Shown here: piece after piece, positions 8,358 through 17,221 of the stretch
Numbering within the stretch: the first letter of the stretch is position 1
How the letters are laid out: each line of letters begins with the position of its first letter
Source of the DNA: Acidobacteriota bacterium
GTDB lineage: Bacteria; Acidobacteriota; Blastocatellia; RBC074
Length of the DNA stretch: 64,000 bases
Direction of reading: 5' to 3'
Assembly (NCBI GenBank): GCA_016710075.1
Contig: JADJLO010000022.1
Span: 1-64,000, forward strand
The notes under the pieces: generated by a model
Databases searched by the model: none
Told to the model about the DNA's origin: nothing
What the model saw: the letters and a program-made list of their open reading frames with translations, nothing else
Translations under genes and position numbers: made by a program

Positions 8358-9905
8358 ATGTTCAAAAAAATACTGATTGCAAATCGTGGAGAGATCGCGG
8401 TCAGGCTGATTCGCGCCTGTCACGATCTGGGAATAGCCGCCGTGGCCGTATATTCTGATGCCGACCGGAAGGCGCTGCATGTGAGGCTGGCCGATGAGGC
8501 CTGTCACATCGGGGAGTCGCCGGCGGCGCAGAGTTATCTGGTGGGAGAGAAGATCATCGATGCGGCAATGAAATCGGGGGCAGAAGGCATTCACCCTGGA
8601 TACGGGTTTCTTTCGGAGCGCGAATGGTTTGCGCGGGCGGTTGAAGATTCGGGGCTCAACTTCATAGGACCATCGTCGGCGTCCATCGAGTTAATGGGAG
8701 ACAAGACCAATGCCCGTATTGCCGCTGAAAAGGCGGGAGCGCCGATCGTTCCTGGAACGACGAAAGCCCTGACTGACGAGGCCGATGCGAAGGCGGTGGC
8801 GGAAAAGATCGGCTACCCGGTGATGATGAAGGCTGCAGCCGGCGGCGGAGGCAAAGGCATGCGAATTATCCGCTCATCTGACGAGATCGGAGCGGCATTC
8901 TCGATGGCAGGAGCTGAAGCCCTGTCGGCCTTCGGCGACGCATCCGTCTATCTTGAAAAATATATCGAGCGGCCGCGCCACATTGAAATCCAGATTGCCG
9001 CGGACAAGTTCGGCAACGTGGTGCATCTCGGCGAACGCGAATGTTCGATTCAACGCCGCCATCAGAAAGTCATCGAGGAATGTCCGGCGAGTTTCAATGA
9101 CGCCGGTTTGCGAGCGCGGATGGGCGAGGCGGCTGTCAGGATAACCCGCGCCGCGAATTATCACAGCGTGGGGACAGTGGAATTTCTCGTCGATGCGGAT
9201 CGCAATTTCTACTTTCTGGAGATGAATACACGCCTGCAGGTAGAGCACCCGGTCACCGAGATCGTCACCGGTGTCGATCTGGTCAGGGAACAGATCCGGA
9301 TTGCGGCGGGAGAGAAGCTCAGTTTCACGCAGGAAGATATTCACTGGAAGGGTTCGGCGATCGAATGCCGCATTTACGCCGAGGATCCGGCGAATAATTT
9401 TCTGCCGTCACCGGGCAAAATCACGAAGCTTCGCACTCCATCCGGTCCCGGCGTCCGCGATGACAGCGGCGTTTATGAGGGATGGGAAGTCCCGATATTC
9501 TACGATCCGATGATATCAAAGCTCGTGGCCTGGGGATCGACCCGGCACGACGCAGTCGCAAAAATGAAGCGTGCGCTCAGCGAATATCACGTAGGTGGCA
9601 TCAGAACGACTATTCCCTTCTTCAGAGAGGTGCTCGAAGACGAGGAATTCGTCAGCGGAGGCATTGATACCGGCTACATCGGCAGATTCATGGAACGCCG
9701 TAAAGCGGCCGATCCTCCCCCTGCGGAGATGCCTCAGGAGATGCCTGCGGATATCGATAATGCGGGCCTGGCAGCCGCATTCGTGACCGCGCTCAGTTTT
9801 AGCAGACAGAATGGTTCAGCATCATCGTCAACCGAATCAAGGGCCGATCAGCAATCCAGCAAATGGAAGATGGCCGGAAGACTCACGGCTCTCAACAGCA
9901 GATGA
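8358..9905 (+). CDS. accC: biotin carboxylase subunit of acetyl-/acyl-CoA carboxylase
   Basis: 515 residues from ATG 8358. The N-terminal biotin-carboxylase domain begins KKILIANRGEIAVRLIRAC. The ATP-grasp domain has the glycine-rich loop AAAGGGGKGMRII near 157-170, RHIEIQ, the ECSIQRRHQKVIEE segment and the EMNTRLQVEHPVTE catalytic strand near residues 289-302. The enzyme carboxylates biotin on a carrier protein, using ATP and bicarbonate. The core ends near 450; the last 60 residues are a low-complexity extension. A carrier-protein gene lies 1.4 kb downstream with a protease gene between, while no carboxyltransferase gene is in the window. The acceptor, acetyl-CoA or propionyl-CoA, therefore cannot be decided. 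Its stop overlaps the next start by ATGA, indicating translational coupling. Confidence 0.92.
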   Translation: MFKKILIANRGEIAVRLIRACHDLGIAAVAVYSDADRKALHVRLADEACHIGESPAAQSYLVGEKIIDAAMKSGAEGIHPGYGFLSEREWFARAVEDSGLNFIGPSSASIELMGDKTNARIAAEKAGAPIVPGTTKALTDEADAKAVAEKIGYPVMMKAAAGGGGKGMRIIRSSDEIGAAFSMAGAEALSAFGDASVYLEKYIERPRHIEIQIAADKFGNVVHLGERECSIQRRHQKVIEECPASFNDAGLRARMGEAAVRITRAANYHSVGTVEFLVDADRNFYFLEMNTRLQVEHPVTEIVTGVDLVREQIRIAAGEKLSFTQEDIHWKGSAIECRIYAEDPANNFLPSPGKITKLRTPSGPGVRDDSGVYEGWEVPIFYDPMISKLVAWGSTRHDAVAKMKRALSEYHVGGIRTTIPFFREVLEDEEFVSGGIDTGYIGRFMERRKAADPPPAEMPQEMPADIDNAGLAAAFVTALSFSRQNGSASSSTESRADQQSSKWKMAGRLTALNSR

Positions 9906-11233
9906 TCATCATGAGATTTTCTCTATCATTATTTTTTTGCATTTTGATCTTCTCGTTATCACTGCCTGTTTTCGCCCGGCAGCAGGAGATCAATTCACCC
10001 GACGCTTCCGCCGCGCAGGCTGCCGCAGCGGTTGGGCAGCCTTCCGGGCCCGTTGCGGTTCCCGAACCAAGCGAGAAAGCTCTGAGATATCACCAGAGCG
10101 GGATCGTGCTCTGGCTCTTCGGGACATTCTGGGGAATCCTCATTCCGGCGCTCTTTCTTTTCACCGGTCTTTCGGCTCGAATTCGAACCCTCGCGCAGAA
10201 GATCGGCAGAAAGTGGTTCTTCGTGATCGCGATCTACCTGACGATTTTCACATTGATCTTGTATGTCATCGATCTGCCGCTGGCTTATTACTCTGGATTT
10301 GTGAGGGAGCATTCTTATGGGCTCTCGAACCAGTCCCTTGGAAAATGGTTCTCGGATTCAACGATCGCGCTGGCAATCGAGATCGTTGTAAACGCAATAT
10401 TCCTCTGGCTTCCCTACCTGCTTTTGCGGCGCAGCCCTAAACGATGGTGGTTCTATACGGGTCTGCTTGCAATCCCGTTCCTTATTCTCGCAACATTGAT
10501 CCAGCCCATCTGGATCGACCCGCTCTTCAACGATTTCGGTCCGATGAAGAACAAAGGGCTTGAGACGAAAATTCTAGCGCTGGCAGATCGCGCCGGTATT
10601 TCAGGAGGCCGCGTCTACGAGGTCAACAAGAGCGCTGACACCAAGACGCTCAATGCCTATGTCAACGGCTTTGGCCAGACAAAACGGATCGTCCTCTGGG
10701 ACACGACCATCGCCAGAATGAACGAGAATGAGCTGCTCTTCGTCATGGGTCACGAGATGGGCCATTATGTGCTTGGCCATGTCTGGAAATTGATCGGATT
10801 CCTCTCGGCCCTGATCATGCTGACGCTTTTTCTGATCCATCGCACCGCCGGATGGATGATCAACAGGTTCCGGGACAAATTCGGCTTCGATTCATTATCA
10901 GATATCGCGTCATATCCGCTGATAATTCTTCTCTTCAGTGGCTACCTTTTCATAGCCCAGCCGATTGCCATGTCTTTCAACCGCTGGATCGAGCACGAAT
11001 CCGACAGGTTCGGACTGGAAATAACCAGGAACAACAGGGACGCTGCGACCGCGTTCGTCAAGCTGCAGGAAGATAACCTCTCTGTGCCAAGACCGCACTG
11101 GCTGGACAGGATGTGGAGGGCGAGCCACCCGACTCTCGGTGAGCGCATCGATTTCTGCAATGAATATCGCCCTGGGAAAAGGGCCAGCCGCTCCAATACG
11201 AGCATCTTTTCAAATCGACTGATCGATAAATAA
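9902..11233 (+). CDS. M48 (Ste24-type) membrane metallopeptidase
   Basis: The ATG at 9902 overlaps the carboxylase stop (ATGA); an in-frame ATG at 9863 lies inside the upstream gene. About 443 residues. It begins with a hydrophobic signal-like segment ending VFARQQE, followed by several membrane helices and a conserved CAAX-protease-like N-terminal region. The zinc motif HEMGH is near residues 284-288 and the third ligand lies in EHESDRFG further on. Ste24-type proteases span the membrane with the active site on an internal face and, in bacteria, take part in envelope protein quality control. The length and order fit the family. Its place between biotin carboxylase and carrier protein is not functionally explained. 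Confidence 0.9.
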   Translation: MIIMRFSLSLFFCILIFSLSLPVFARQQEINSPDASAAQAAAAVGQPSGPVAVPEPSEKALRYHQSGIVLWLFGTFWGILIPALFLFTGLSARIRTLAQKIGRKWFFVIAIYLTIFTLILYVIDLPLAYYSGFVREHSYGLSNQSLGKWFSDSTIALAIEIVVNAIFLWLPYLLLRRSPKRWWFYTGLLAIPFLILATLIQPIWIDPLFNDFGPMKNKGLETKILALADRAGISGGRVYEVNKSADTKTLNAYVNGFGQTKRIVLWDTTIARMNENELLFVMGHEMGHYVLGHVWKLIGFLSALIMLTLFLIHRTAGWMINRFRDKFGFDSLSDIASYPLIILLFSGYLFIAQPIAMSFNRWIEHESDRFGLEITRNNRDAATAFVKLQEDNLSVPRPHWLDRMWRASHPTLGERIDFCNEYRPGKRASRSNTSIFSNRLIDK

Positions 11234-11273
11234 ATAGATCGATTTCAGCAATCAAACAAGAGGATGGTTAGCT

Positions 11274-11774
11274 TTGAAACTGGAACTGATAATCGGAGGG
11301 CGGACGATAGACGCTGAATTCAGCATGTCCGACGGAACAGCCCTCCTGACCTTTGACGGCAGGACACACGAAGCGGACATCAGCGAGCCGGAGCCGGATC
11401 TGTTCGTTGCCATCATCGACGGCAAGGTCCACCGCTGCACCATCGACAAGCTACCGTCGGGCGAGACCGAGGCCGTCATCAACGGAAAAAGAATTCCCGT
11501 TGCCGCCTATGACAAGAAACATCTGAGCTCCAAGCCGGGCGCCGGCGGTCCGGGCTCCGGAAAGATCTCCCTCATCGCGCCAATGCCTGGAAAAGTAGTC
11601 AAAGTGCTTCTCAATCAGGGCGACGAGGTCGCTGCCAACCAGGGCGTAATCATCGTTGAAGCGATGAAAATGCAGAATGAAGTCCAATCGCCCCGGTCAG
11701 GCAAGGTAATTGAAATCAAGGTCACCGAAGGCCAGACAGTTAATTCCGGCGAAGTGATGGCGGTTGTCGAATAG
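11274..11774 (+). CDS. biotin carboxyl carrier protein of an acyl-CoA carboxylase
   Basis: Start is TTG 11274 with AAGAGG about 10 bases upstream; the nearby ATG at 11264 is out of frame. 166 residues. The N-terminal 75 residues resemble the region that precedes the biotin domain in propionyl-CoA-carboxylase-type alpha chains, with a Gly/Pro/Ser linker at 85-97. The C-terminal biotinyl domain has the EAMKM motif with the biotin-accepting lysine at K132 and PMPGKVVKV opposite it. It shuttles carboxybiotin between a biotin carboxylase, plausibly the one encoded 1.4 kb upstream, and a carboxyltransferase not in this window. The N-terminal part fits propionyl-/acyl-CoA carboxylase better than the short Pro/Ala-rich AccB. 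Confidence 0.88.
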   Translation: MKLELIIGGRTIDAEFSMSDGTALLTFDGRTHEADISEPEPDLFVAIIDGKVHRCTIDKLPSGETEAVINGKRIPVAAYDKKHLSSKPGAGGPGSGKISLIAPMPGKVVKVLLNQGDEVAANQGVIIVEAMKMQNEVQSPRSGKVIEIKVTEGQTVNSGEVMAVVE

Positions 11775-11911
11775 ATGACAGCATTGGCAGGATAAGTCTT
11801 CCCCCCTCAATTACACTCAAAATCCCCTGCTCGGGATTCCACATTACAGGCTGCCGGCTTTTTTCCGATCTTGACCGAATCAAGCGAAACTCCGAACAAG
11901 TGGAAGTTGCC

Positions 11912-11939
11912 TTGAACTTTGCACCCGGCTCTGTTAATT
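11912..11939 (+). promoter_or_regulatory. possible sigma-70-like promoter for rpsO
   Basis: TTGAAC at 11912-11917 and TTAATT at 11934-11939 are 16 bases apart, about 95 bases before the rpsO start. This is a weak match to the sigma-70 consensus; the remaining part of the 260-base gap (11775-12033) shows nothing else recognisable. Confidence 0.25.
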
Positions 11940-12033
11940 TACCTTTTCTTTCAAAGTGCAATTAACACGTACGTTTGAACATGACTGTTTAAACATTTTT
12001 GAAGTCTTTAGATTTGGAGGCGGAGAAGTATTA

Positions 12034-12303
12034 ATGTCTTTAGCGAAGAAAGCTAAATCGGAAGTTATCACTGGTTACAAGACTCACAACACCGACACGG
12101 GATCTCCCGAGGTGCAGGTTGCATTGTTGACCAAAAGAATCAACGAGTTGACTGATCATTTCAGGACGCATACGAAGGATAACCACTCAAGACGCGGATT
12201 GCTCAAGCTCGTCAGCCAGCGCCGCAGCATGCTTGATTATCTCAAGAAGCGTGATATCAATCGGTATCACGACCTGATCAGCAGGCTTGGCCTGAGGAAG
12301 TAG
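12034..12303 (+). CDS. rpsO: 30S ribosomal protein S15
   Basis: 89 residues from ATG 12034, the exact usual length of bacterial S15, with GGAGGCGGAG upstream. An upstream in-frame start at 11956 would add 26 residues that do not belong to the family. It carries the conserved core HNTDTGSPEVQVALLTKRI, the loop HTKDNHSRRGLL and the C-terminal DYLKKRDINRY. S15 binds the 16S rRNA three-way junction early in 30S assembly. In many bacteria rpsO is followed by pnp, as here; the two are separated by about 530 bases containing two hairpins. Confidence 0.98.
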   Translation: MSLAKKAKSEVITGYKTHNTDTGSPEVQVALLTKRINELTDHFRTHTKDNHSRRGLLKLVSQRRSMLDYLKKRDINRYHDLISRLGLRK

Positions 12304-12321
12304 TCGGTCAGAAAGTTTAAG

Positions 12322-12354
12322 ACGGCGTTCTTGTAAACGAGAGCGCCGTTTTCG
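12322..12354 (+). terminator. rpsO terminator hairpin
   Basis: ACGGCGTTCT (12322-12331) pairs with AGAGCGCCGT (12340-12349), with one G-U pair, followed by a short T-rich tail (TTTCGTT). It begins 18 bases after the rpsO stop. Confidence 0.75.
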
Positions 12355-12607
12355 TTGTGCAGCCGAACGTGACGGCACGTAGTTCCCAACCTTCACTGCA
12401 TGCCCTTCCGGTCACAATAACGATGATGACCGGCCCTGCAGCCACGCTGGGGAAGACGTCGATCAGATCCGAAACCGGGCAGGATTATCCTCCCTGGAAA
12501 AGTATGTTTATTTCGGATTTTCTCAGCGCCATCATCAATCCAGGCTGCCAGGATTGAACACAAGCGTGAGCGATAGTTCAGAATTTTCCGACACACAATC
12601 AGATCTA

Positions 12608-12670
12608 TTTTTTTTCGAGTCACGAAACACAGTGTCGCCCGATAAGGGGTACTTGTGTTCGTGACTTTTT
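12608..12670. terminator. bidirectional hairpin in the rpsO-pnp gap
   Basis: GTCACGAAACACAG (12619-12632) pairs with CTTGTGTTCGTGAC (12652-12665) with one bulged A. A T-run precedes it (12608-12615) and TTTTT follows (12666-12670), so it could terminate on either strand. It lies 170 bases ahead of pnp, where enteric bacteria carry an RNase III-processed leader hairpin; the likeness is positional only. The rest of the gap 12304-12837 holds no ORF I would trust. Confidence 0.6.
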
Positions 12671-12837
12671 ATTGTTTTGATGAGGCGGCCTGAAAACGGT
12701 TATTCCCTGCTTTTTGCAGAAGAAGTCAGATCGGCAGTTGAAGATTGGTTTGTGCAAGCGCCGGAGGATGGGAATCGAGAGGATCATTACTGCCGCAATC
12801 GGGCCGCTTTTAGTTGTTTGAGAGGAGAAAACAGAAG

Positions 12838-14946
12838 ATGTATTTGAAACAAGCGATCAACCTTGGAGGCCGAGAGTTCACCATCGAGACCGGCCGCATC
12901 GCCAAGCAGGCTGATGGCGCGGTACTGGTCAGCCAGGGTGAGACGGTGGTGCTGGTGACGGCGGTTTCAGGCCGAAAACCGAAGACCGGGATTGATTTTT
13001 TCCCGCTTACAGTTGATTACCGCGAGTACGGTTATTCAGCGGGCAGAATTCCCGGAGGATATTTCAAGCGTGAGGGGCGGCCGACTGAAAAGGAGATCAT
13101 CACCTCGCGCCTGACCGACAGGCCGATACGGCCGCTTTTCCCTGAAGGGTACAAGTATGAGACGCAGATCATCTCGATGGTCATGTCGGCGGATGACGTA
13201 AACGATCCGGATGTTCTTTCGATAACCGGCGCCTCAGCGGCGCTCTATCTTTCGGACATCCCCTTTTACAATCCGATCGCCGGAGTGCGTGTCGGGCTGG
13301 TCGACGGAAAGTATGTGGTCAATCCCACTTACGATCAGTTGAGACAATCGGCGCTCAATCTGATTGTCGCCGGCAGTGAAGAAGCCATCGTCATGGTCGA
13401 AGCCGGGTCAAAAGAGGTCAGTGAGCAGGTCATACTCGAGGCCTTGATGTTTGGCCACGGAGAGATCAAAAAGCTGTGCCAGTTGCAGCGATCGATGTTT
13501 GAGACGCTGGGCATCAAGAAACGAGAGTACACACCCAAGCAGATCAACGAGACCGTCTTCAAGGAGCTTGAGGAGAAGCTCTCAGCCGATTTACGTGAGG
13601 CTCTGGACGTTTCCAACAAATCGAAGATCGAGAGTTATTCGGCAATCGACAATCTCAAAGCCCGGGCGATTGAAAACTACCCCGCGGAACAGCCCGAACT
13701 TCGGGCAGAGGCGGCAGAGATCTTTGACAGGCTGAAAGAGCGGATCTTCCGTGACGACATCCTGAACAATAAGCGCCGTCCTGACGGGCGCCGTTTTTCG
13801 GAGATCAGACCGATTGCAATCGAGGTTGGATGGCTTCCAAGGACGCACGGGTCGGCGCTTTTCACCCGCGGAGAGACGCAGGCCGTGGTAACGGCGACTC
13901 TTGGCACGTCACAGGACGTTCAGTACGTTGACAGCCTTGAGACAGGTGAATTCAAGCGACGATTCATGCTCAACTACAATTTCCCGCCCTTCTCTGTGGG
14001 TGAAACCGGCCGCACCGGCAGTCCGGGCCGTCGGGAGATCGGGCATGGATCGCTTGCTCACCGTGCGCTTGATGCTGTGGTCCCAACCGAAGAGACCTGG
14101 CCCTATATCGTGAGGGTGGTTTCAGATATCACCGAATCGAACGGATCGTCATCGATGGCGACAGTCTGCGGAGGCGCGCTGGCCATGATGGATGCAGGTG
14201 TGCCGCTCAAGGCGCCCGTGGCCGGCGTGGCAATGGGCCTGGTCATGGAGGAAAAGAAATACGCCATCCTCAGTGACATCGCGGGCGCCGAGGACCATTA
14301 CGGCGACATGGACTTCAAGGTCGCCGGTACGAGGGACGGCATCACGGCACTTCAGATGGACATCAAGATCACGGGCCTCAATCCGCAGATCCTGGTTGAA
14401 GCTCTGGAGCAGGCGCGCAAAGGCAGGCATCACATTCTGGACAAGATGGATGAGATCCTGTCCGAACCACGTCCCGATGTGAGCAAGTTTGCTCCTCGCA
14501 TCCTGACCATTCAGATTCCGGTCGATAAGATCCGCGAAGTGATTGGCCCCGGAGGCAAGGTTATCCGCAGCATCCAGGAGAAAACCGGAGCCAAAATCGA
14601 CATTTCGGATGACGGCAAGGTCACTGTCGCCACGCCTAACGGAGAATCAGCCGAGGCGGCTCTCCAGATCATCCGCGATATCACTGCGGAAGCGGAACCC
14701 GGAAAGACTTATCTTGGAACAATCACCAGGATCGTCGATTTCGGCGCGTTTGTCGAAATCCTCCCGGGTCTTGAAGGACTGCTTCACGTTTCCGAGATCG
14801 CCGATTACCGCGTCAGAGACGTGCGTGACGAGCTTAAGGAAGGCCAGCAGATCCTGGTCAAGTGCCTCAATGTCGAAGGCAACAAGATCCGTCTCAGCCG
14901 CAAGGCTGCGATCAAGGATGAAAAGAAGGGCAAAAACGAAGAATAG
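12838..14946 (+). CDS. pnp: polynucleotide phosphorylase
   Basis: 702 residues from ATG 12838, preceded by AGAGGAGAAAACAGAAG; an in-frame TTG at 12814 would include this ribosome site and is rejected. Two RNase PH-like domains are present: the first near residues 10-230, the second near 310-540 with the phosphate-binding FSVGETGRTGSPGRREIGHG. A KH domain follows near 555-615 (IREVIGPGGKVIRSIQEKTG) and an S1 domain near 620-690 (GTITRIVDFGAFVEILPGLEG). The enzyme degrades RNA 3' to 5' with phosphate and can also add tails; it works as a trimer, often with RNase E or helicase partners. The gene order rpsO-pnp is conserved in many phyla. Confidence 0.98.
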   Translation: MYLKQAINLGGREFTIETGRIAKQADGAVLVSQGETVVLVTAVSGRKPKTGIDFFPLTVDYREYGYSAGRIPGGYFKREGRPTEKEIITSRLTDRPIRPLFPEGYKYETQIISMVMSADDVNDPDVLSITGASAALYLSDIPFYNPIAGVRVGLVDGKYVVNPTYDQLRQSALNLIVAGSEEAIVMVEAGSKEVSEQVILEALMFGHGEIKKLCQLQRSMFETLGIKKREYTPKQINETVFKELEEKLSADLREALDVSNKSKIESYSAIDNLKARAIENYPAEQPELRAEAAEIFDRLKERIFRDDILNNKRRPDGRRFSEIRPIAIEVGWLPRTHGSALFTRGETQAVVTATLGTSQDVQYVDSLETGEFKRRFMLNYNFPPFSVGETGRTGSPGRREIGHGSLAHRALDAVVPTEETWPYIVRVVSDITESNGSSSMATVCGGALAMMDAGVPLKAPVAGVAMGLVMEEKKYAILSDIAGAEDHYGDMDFKVAGTRDGITALQMDIKITGLNPQILVEALEQARKGRHHILDKMDEILSEPRPDVSKFAPRILTIQIPVDKIREVIGPGGKVIRSIQEKTGAKIDISDDGKVTVATPNGESAEAALQIIRDITAEAEPGKTYLGTITRIVDFGAFVEILPGLEGLLHVSEIADYRVRDVRDELKEGQQILVKCLNVEGNKIRLSRKAAIKDEKKGKNEE

Positions 14947-14959
14947 CGTCTTGCCGAAT

Positions 14960-14993
14960 GCTCAGAGTTCAGGCTCATACCTGAACTCTGAGC
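14960..14993. terminator. perfect 14-bp hairpin after pnp
   Basis: GCTCAGAGTTCAGG (14960-14973) pairs perfectly with CCTGAACTCTGAGC (14980-14993) around a 6-base loop. No T-run follows, so it may protect the pnp 3' end or end transcription weakly rather than act as an intrinsic terminator. Confidence 0.5.
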
Positions 14994-15024
14994 CATCAAA
15001 TACTTGTATTTTTTAGGAGAAGAG

Positions 15025-16104
15025 ATGAGAAACCTGTTCAGCTTGATCTTTATCCTTTGCCTGGTCATCGCCGGCTCAGCGTTCTTCATGCAGAGAGGTG
15101 AGACGAGCCCCGTTCAAGCTCAGGCGCAAAGCGCCTCTCTCAAGGATCCCAGAGAAAAGCATCTGACCAACATCAAACAGTTGACCTTCGAAGGCGAGAA
15201 CGCTGAGGCTTATTTCTCGCCCGACGGGAAAAAGCTGATTTTTCAGCGCGCCCCCAAACGGGATGGATGCGACCAGATATTCTCGATGAACCTCGACGGT
15301 TCGGAGATGAAGATGCTCTCGAACGGCGAGGGAAAAACCACCTGTTCATATTTCACCCCGGACAAGAAGCATATCGTCTATGCCTCGACTTTCAAGGCCT
15401 CCCCGGTTTGTCCGCCGAAGCCTGATTCCTCAAAGGGATATGTCTGGGCTCTCTATCCCGGTTTCGATATCTTCCGGGCGAATCTGGACGGCAGCAATCC
15501 GACGCCGCTGACGACCTCGAATCGTTACGATGCAGAAGCGACGATCCGCAAGGACGGCACCATCGTCTTCACCAGCCTGCGAAGCGGCGATCTGGAGATC
15601 TATACGATGGACAAGAACGGCCGCAATGTTAAACGCCTGACTGATGAACTGGGATACGATGGCGGCCCGTTCTGGAGCTATGACGGAAAACAGATCGTCT
15701 TTCGCGCCTATCATCCAAAGACGGATGCTGAGAAATCCGATTACATGTCTTTGCTCAAGGATGACATGATCCGCCCAAGCAAACTTGACCTCTACGTCAT
15801 GAATGCAGACGGATCGAACAAGCGCCGGGTGACCAACAATGGAAAAGCCAACTTCGCGCCATTCTTCTTTCCCGACGGAAAGAGGATAGTCTTCTCGTCG
15901 AATATGGATGACCCGCGCGGCCGGAATTTTGACGTATACGCAGTCAATGTTGATGGTAGCGGCCTCGAGCGAATCACATTCAACGACACCTTCGACGGTT
16001 TCCCGATGTTCTCTCCCGACGGAAAGAAGATCGTCTTCTGTTCGAATCGCAATGACAAGACTGTGGGCGACACGAATGTGTTCATCGCCGACTGGGTTGA
16101 ATAG
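15025..16104 (+). CDS. exported TolB-like beta-propeller protein
   Basis: The ATG at 15025 has TAGGAGAAGAG directly upstream; an in-frame TTG at 15004 is less likely. 359 residues. A signal peptide covers about 1-22. From residue 45 on, repeated PD40/TolB-like blades can be seen (YFSPDGKKLIFQRAPKRDG, YFTPDKKHIVYAS, FFFPDGKRIVFSSNM, MFSPDGKKIVFCSNRND). Each holds the typical FSPDGKxIxF core. Proteins of this kind fold as six-bladed propellers in the periplasm and usually bind partners or act as scaffolds; nothing catalytic is visible. The Tol-Pal components that would make it true TolB are absent, so that name is not given. Its terminator is shared with a convergent cytochrome gene. Confidence 0.85.
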   Translation: MRNLFSLIFILCLVIAGSAFFMQRGETSPVQAQAQSASLKDPREKHLTNIKQLTFEGENAEAYFSPDGKKLIFQRAPKRDGCDQIFSMNLDGSEMKMLSNGEGKTTCSYFTPDKKHIVYASTFKASPVCPPKPDSSKGYVWALYPGFDIFRANLDGSNPTPLTTSNRYDAEATIRKDGTIVFTSLRSGDLEIYTMDKNGRNVKRLTDELGYDGGPFWSYDGKQIVFRAYHPKTDAEKSDYMSLLKDDMIRPSKLDLYVMNADGSNKRRVTNNGKANFAPFFFPDGKRIVFSSNMDDPRGRNFDVYAVNVDGSGLERITFNDTFDGFPMFSPDGKKIVFCSNRNDKTVGDTNVFIADWVE

Positions 16105-16147
16105 ATACTCTATCGATTCCCGGACTGCCGGGTTTTGATTTGAAGGT

Positions 16148-16201
16148 CAATTAGAAAAGAGGAAAGGGAGCCGAGGGGCTCCCTTTCCTCTTTTCTAATT
16201 G
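16148..16201. terminator. 25-bp perfect hairpin between convergent genes
   Basis: The 25 bases 16148-16172 are perfectly complementary to 16177-16201 around GAGG. The stem is rich in A/T at the base and G/C at the tip (AAAGGGAGCC / GGCTCCCTTT). It lies between the convergent propeller and pentaheme cytochrome genes and can serve both directions. Confidence 0.8.
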
Positions 16202-16233
16202 ATCTACTAATTGAACCGAACCAGACAGGCGGA

Positions 16234-17046
16234 TTACTGATTGGGGTAAAGTTTGGCCCTCAGCTCGTCCTTGATTTTAGTTCCTCTCTGGTGTGCTTCG
16301 TCGGCCTTCTTGCGTACGGCGTCAAGATTGTATGCGTGAAAACTTGCCTTGGCCTCAATAAACAATCCCTGAACGACCTTCATCTCCTGCTCGGCTTTAG
16401 CCACGTCTACTTTTTTGTTGTGAGCCTCTTCAAGGAGGCGATTTGTCCAGACAACGATCAGGCTGGCGCGCCTGATTGCCTGCATGGCCTCATCGGCCTG
16501 GTCGGCGATTTCAGGACGCTTGGGCAGGGATGAGTTGGCCGAGTCGTGACAACTGGCGCAGAGCTTGGCCGCATCTTCGCCCGAATAGACAACCTGGGTA
16601 ACCATATGCTGATGGCAGGTGGAGCAACTCGGACCAAGTCCGGTGGCTTTCAGGCTCTGGTAATGCTTGCTGCCCACAAATGCTGCGACTATCTGCTGGT
16701 GGCAGGTAGTACAGGTTTCAGGAAGATTTTTGGGATTCATCTTGCTCTGCGGGTTCGATGTCGGCAGGATTCCGGTGTGAGCCTTCTTTTCATCCTTCAT
16801 ACTCGGATCTCCACCATGACACTTGTCACAACTGACGCCCTTGTCCTTGTGCGTGGAGATATGCCATTCACCGTAACGGCTGGTCAGTTTCAAGGGGTTC
16901 ATGAGCCTTGAATGGCACTCAACACAATTGTTGCCTTTGAATGCTGCCAGAACATCCTGAGAAGCAGAGGTCTTGGTGTATCCTGACGGGATTATGAGAT
17001 ATCCCATCAGCGTAAATGCAAATATTATTAATAGCTTCTTTTTCAT
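16234..17046 (-). CDS. exported pentaheme c-type cytochrome
   Basis: 270 residues from ATG 17046 with GGAGAGGAACC upstream. The first 25 or so residues form a signal peptide. Five CxxCH haem sites lie at 41-45, 73-77, 112-116, 141-145 and 163-167. Downstream comes a charged helical part (about 190-265, with many Lys/Glu/Ala), possibly a helical bundle as in cytochrome c7/NrfH-like or tetrahaem families. The haem spacing resembles cytochrome c3-type carriers that pass electrons across the periplasm; no enzyme site is visible. It is the last gene of the minus-strand redox cluster (175 bases after the flavoprotein) and probably the soluble electron acceptor or donor of that complex, by inference. 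Confidence 0.88.
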   Translation of the reverse strand: MKKKLLIIFAFTLMGYLIIPSGYTKTSASQDVLAAFKGNNCVECHSRLMNPLKLTSRYGEWHISTHKDKGVSCDKCHGGDPSMKDEKKAHTGILPTSNPQSKMNPKNLPETCTTCHQQIVAAFVGSKHYQSLKATGLGPSCSTCHQHMVTQVVYSGEDAAKLCASCHDSANSSLPKRPEIADQADEAMQAIRRASLIVVWTNRLLEEAHNKKVDVAKAEQEMKVVQGLFIEAKASFHAYNLDAVRKKADEAHQRGTKIKDELRAKLYPNQ

Positions 17047-17221
17047 GGTTCCTCTCCGGTGATTAAATTGTAGTTCTTTTGAGGCCCTTGGCGCAGATTA
17101 CTCTGATAAATGAACCTGATGTTTTTCCAGGAGTATGTCAGCGTAAGCTGTTAATCTTTATAACAAAGTATCATAAGACCGTCAAAGGAAGGTAAGTTCA
17201 AAGGATAATGTTTGTATCTGC

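Noticed and set aside
15025..16104. True TolB of the Tol-Pal system
   Set aside because: Propeller repeats fit, but no tolQ, tolR, tolA or pal gene is near and the TolB N-terminal domain is not recognisable.
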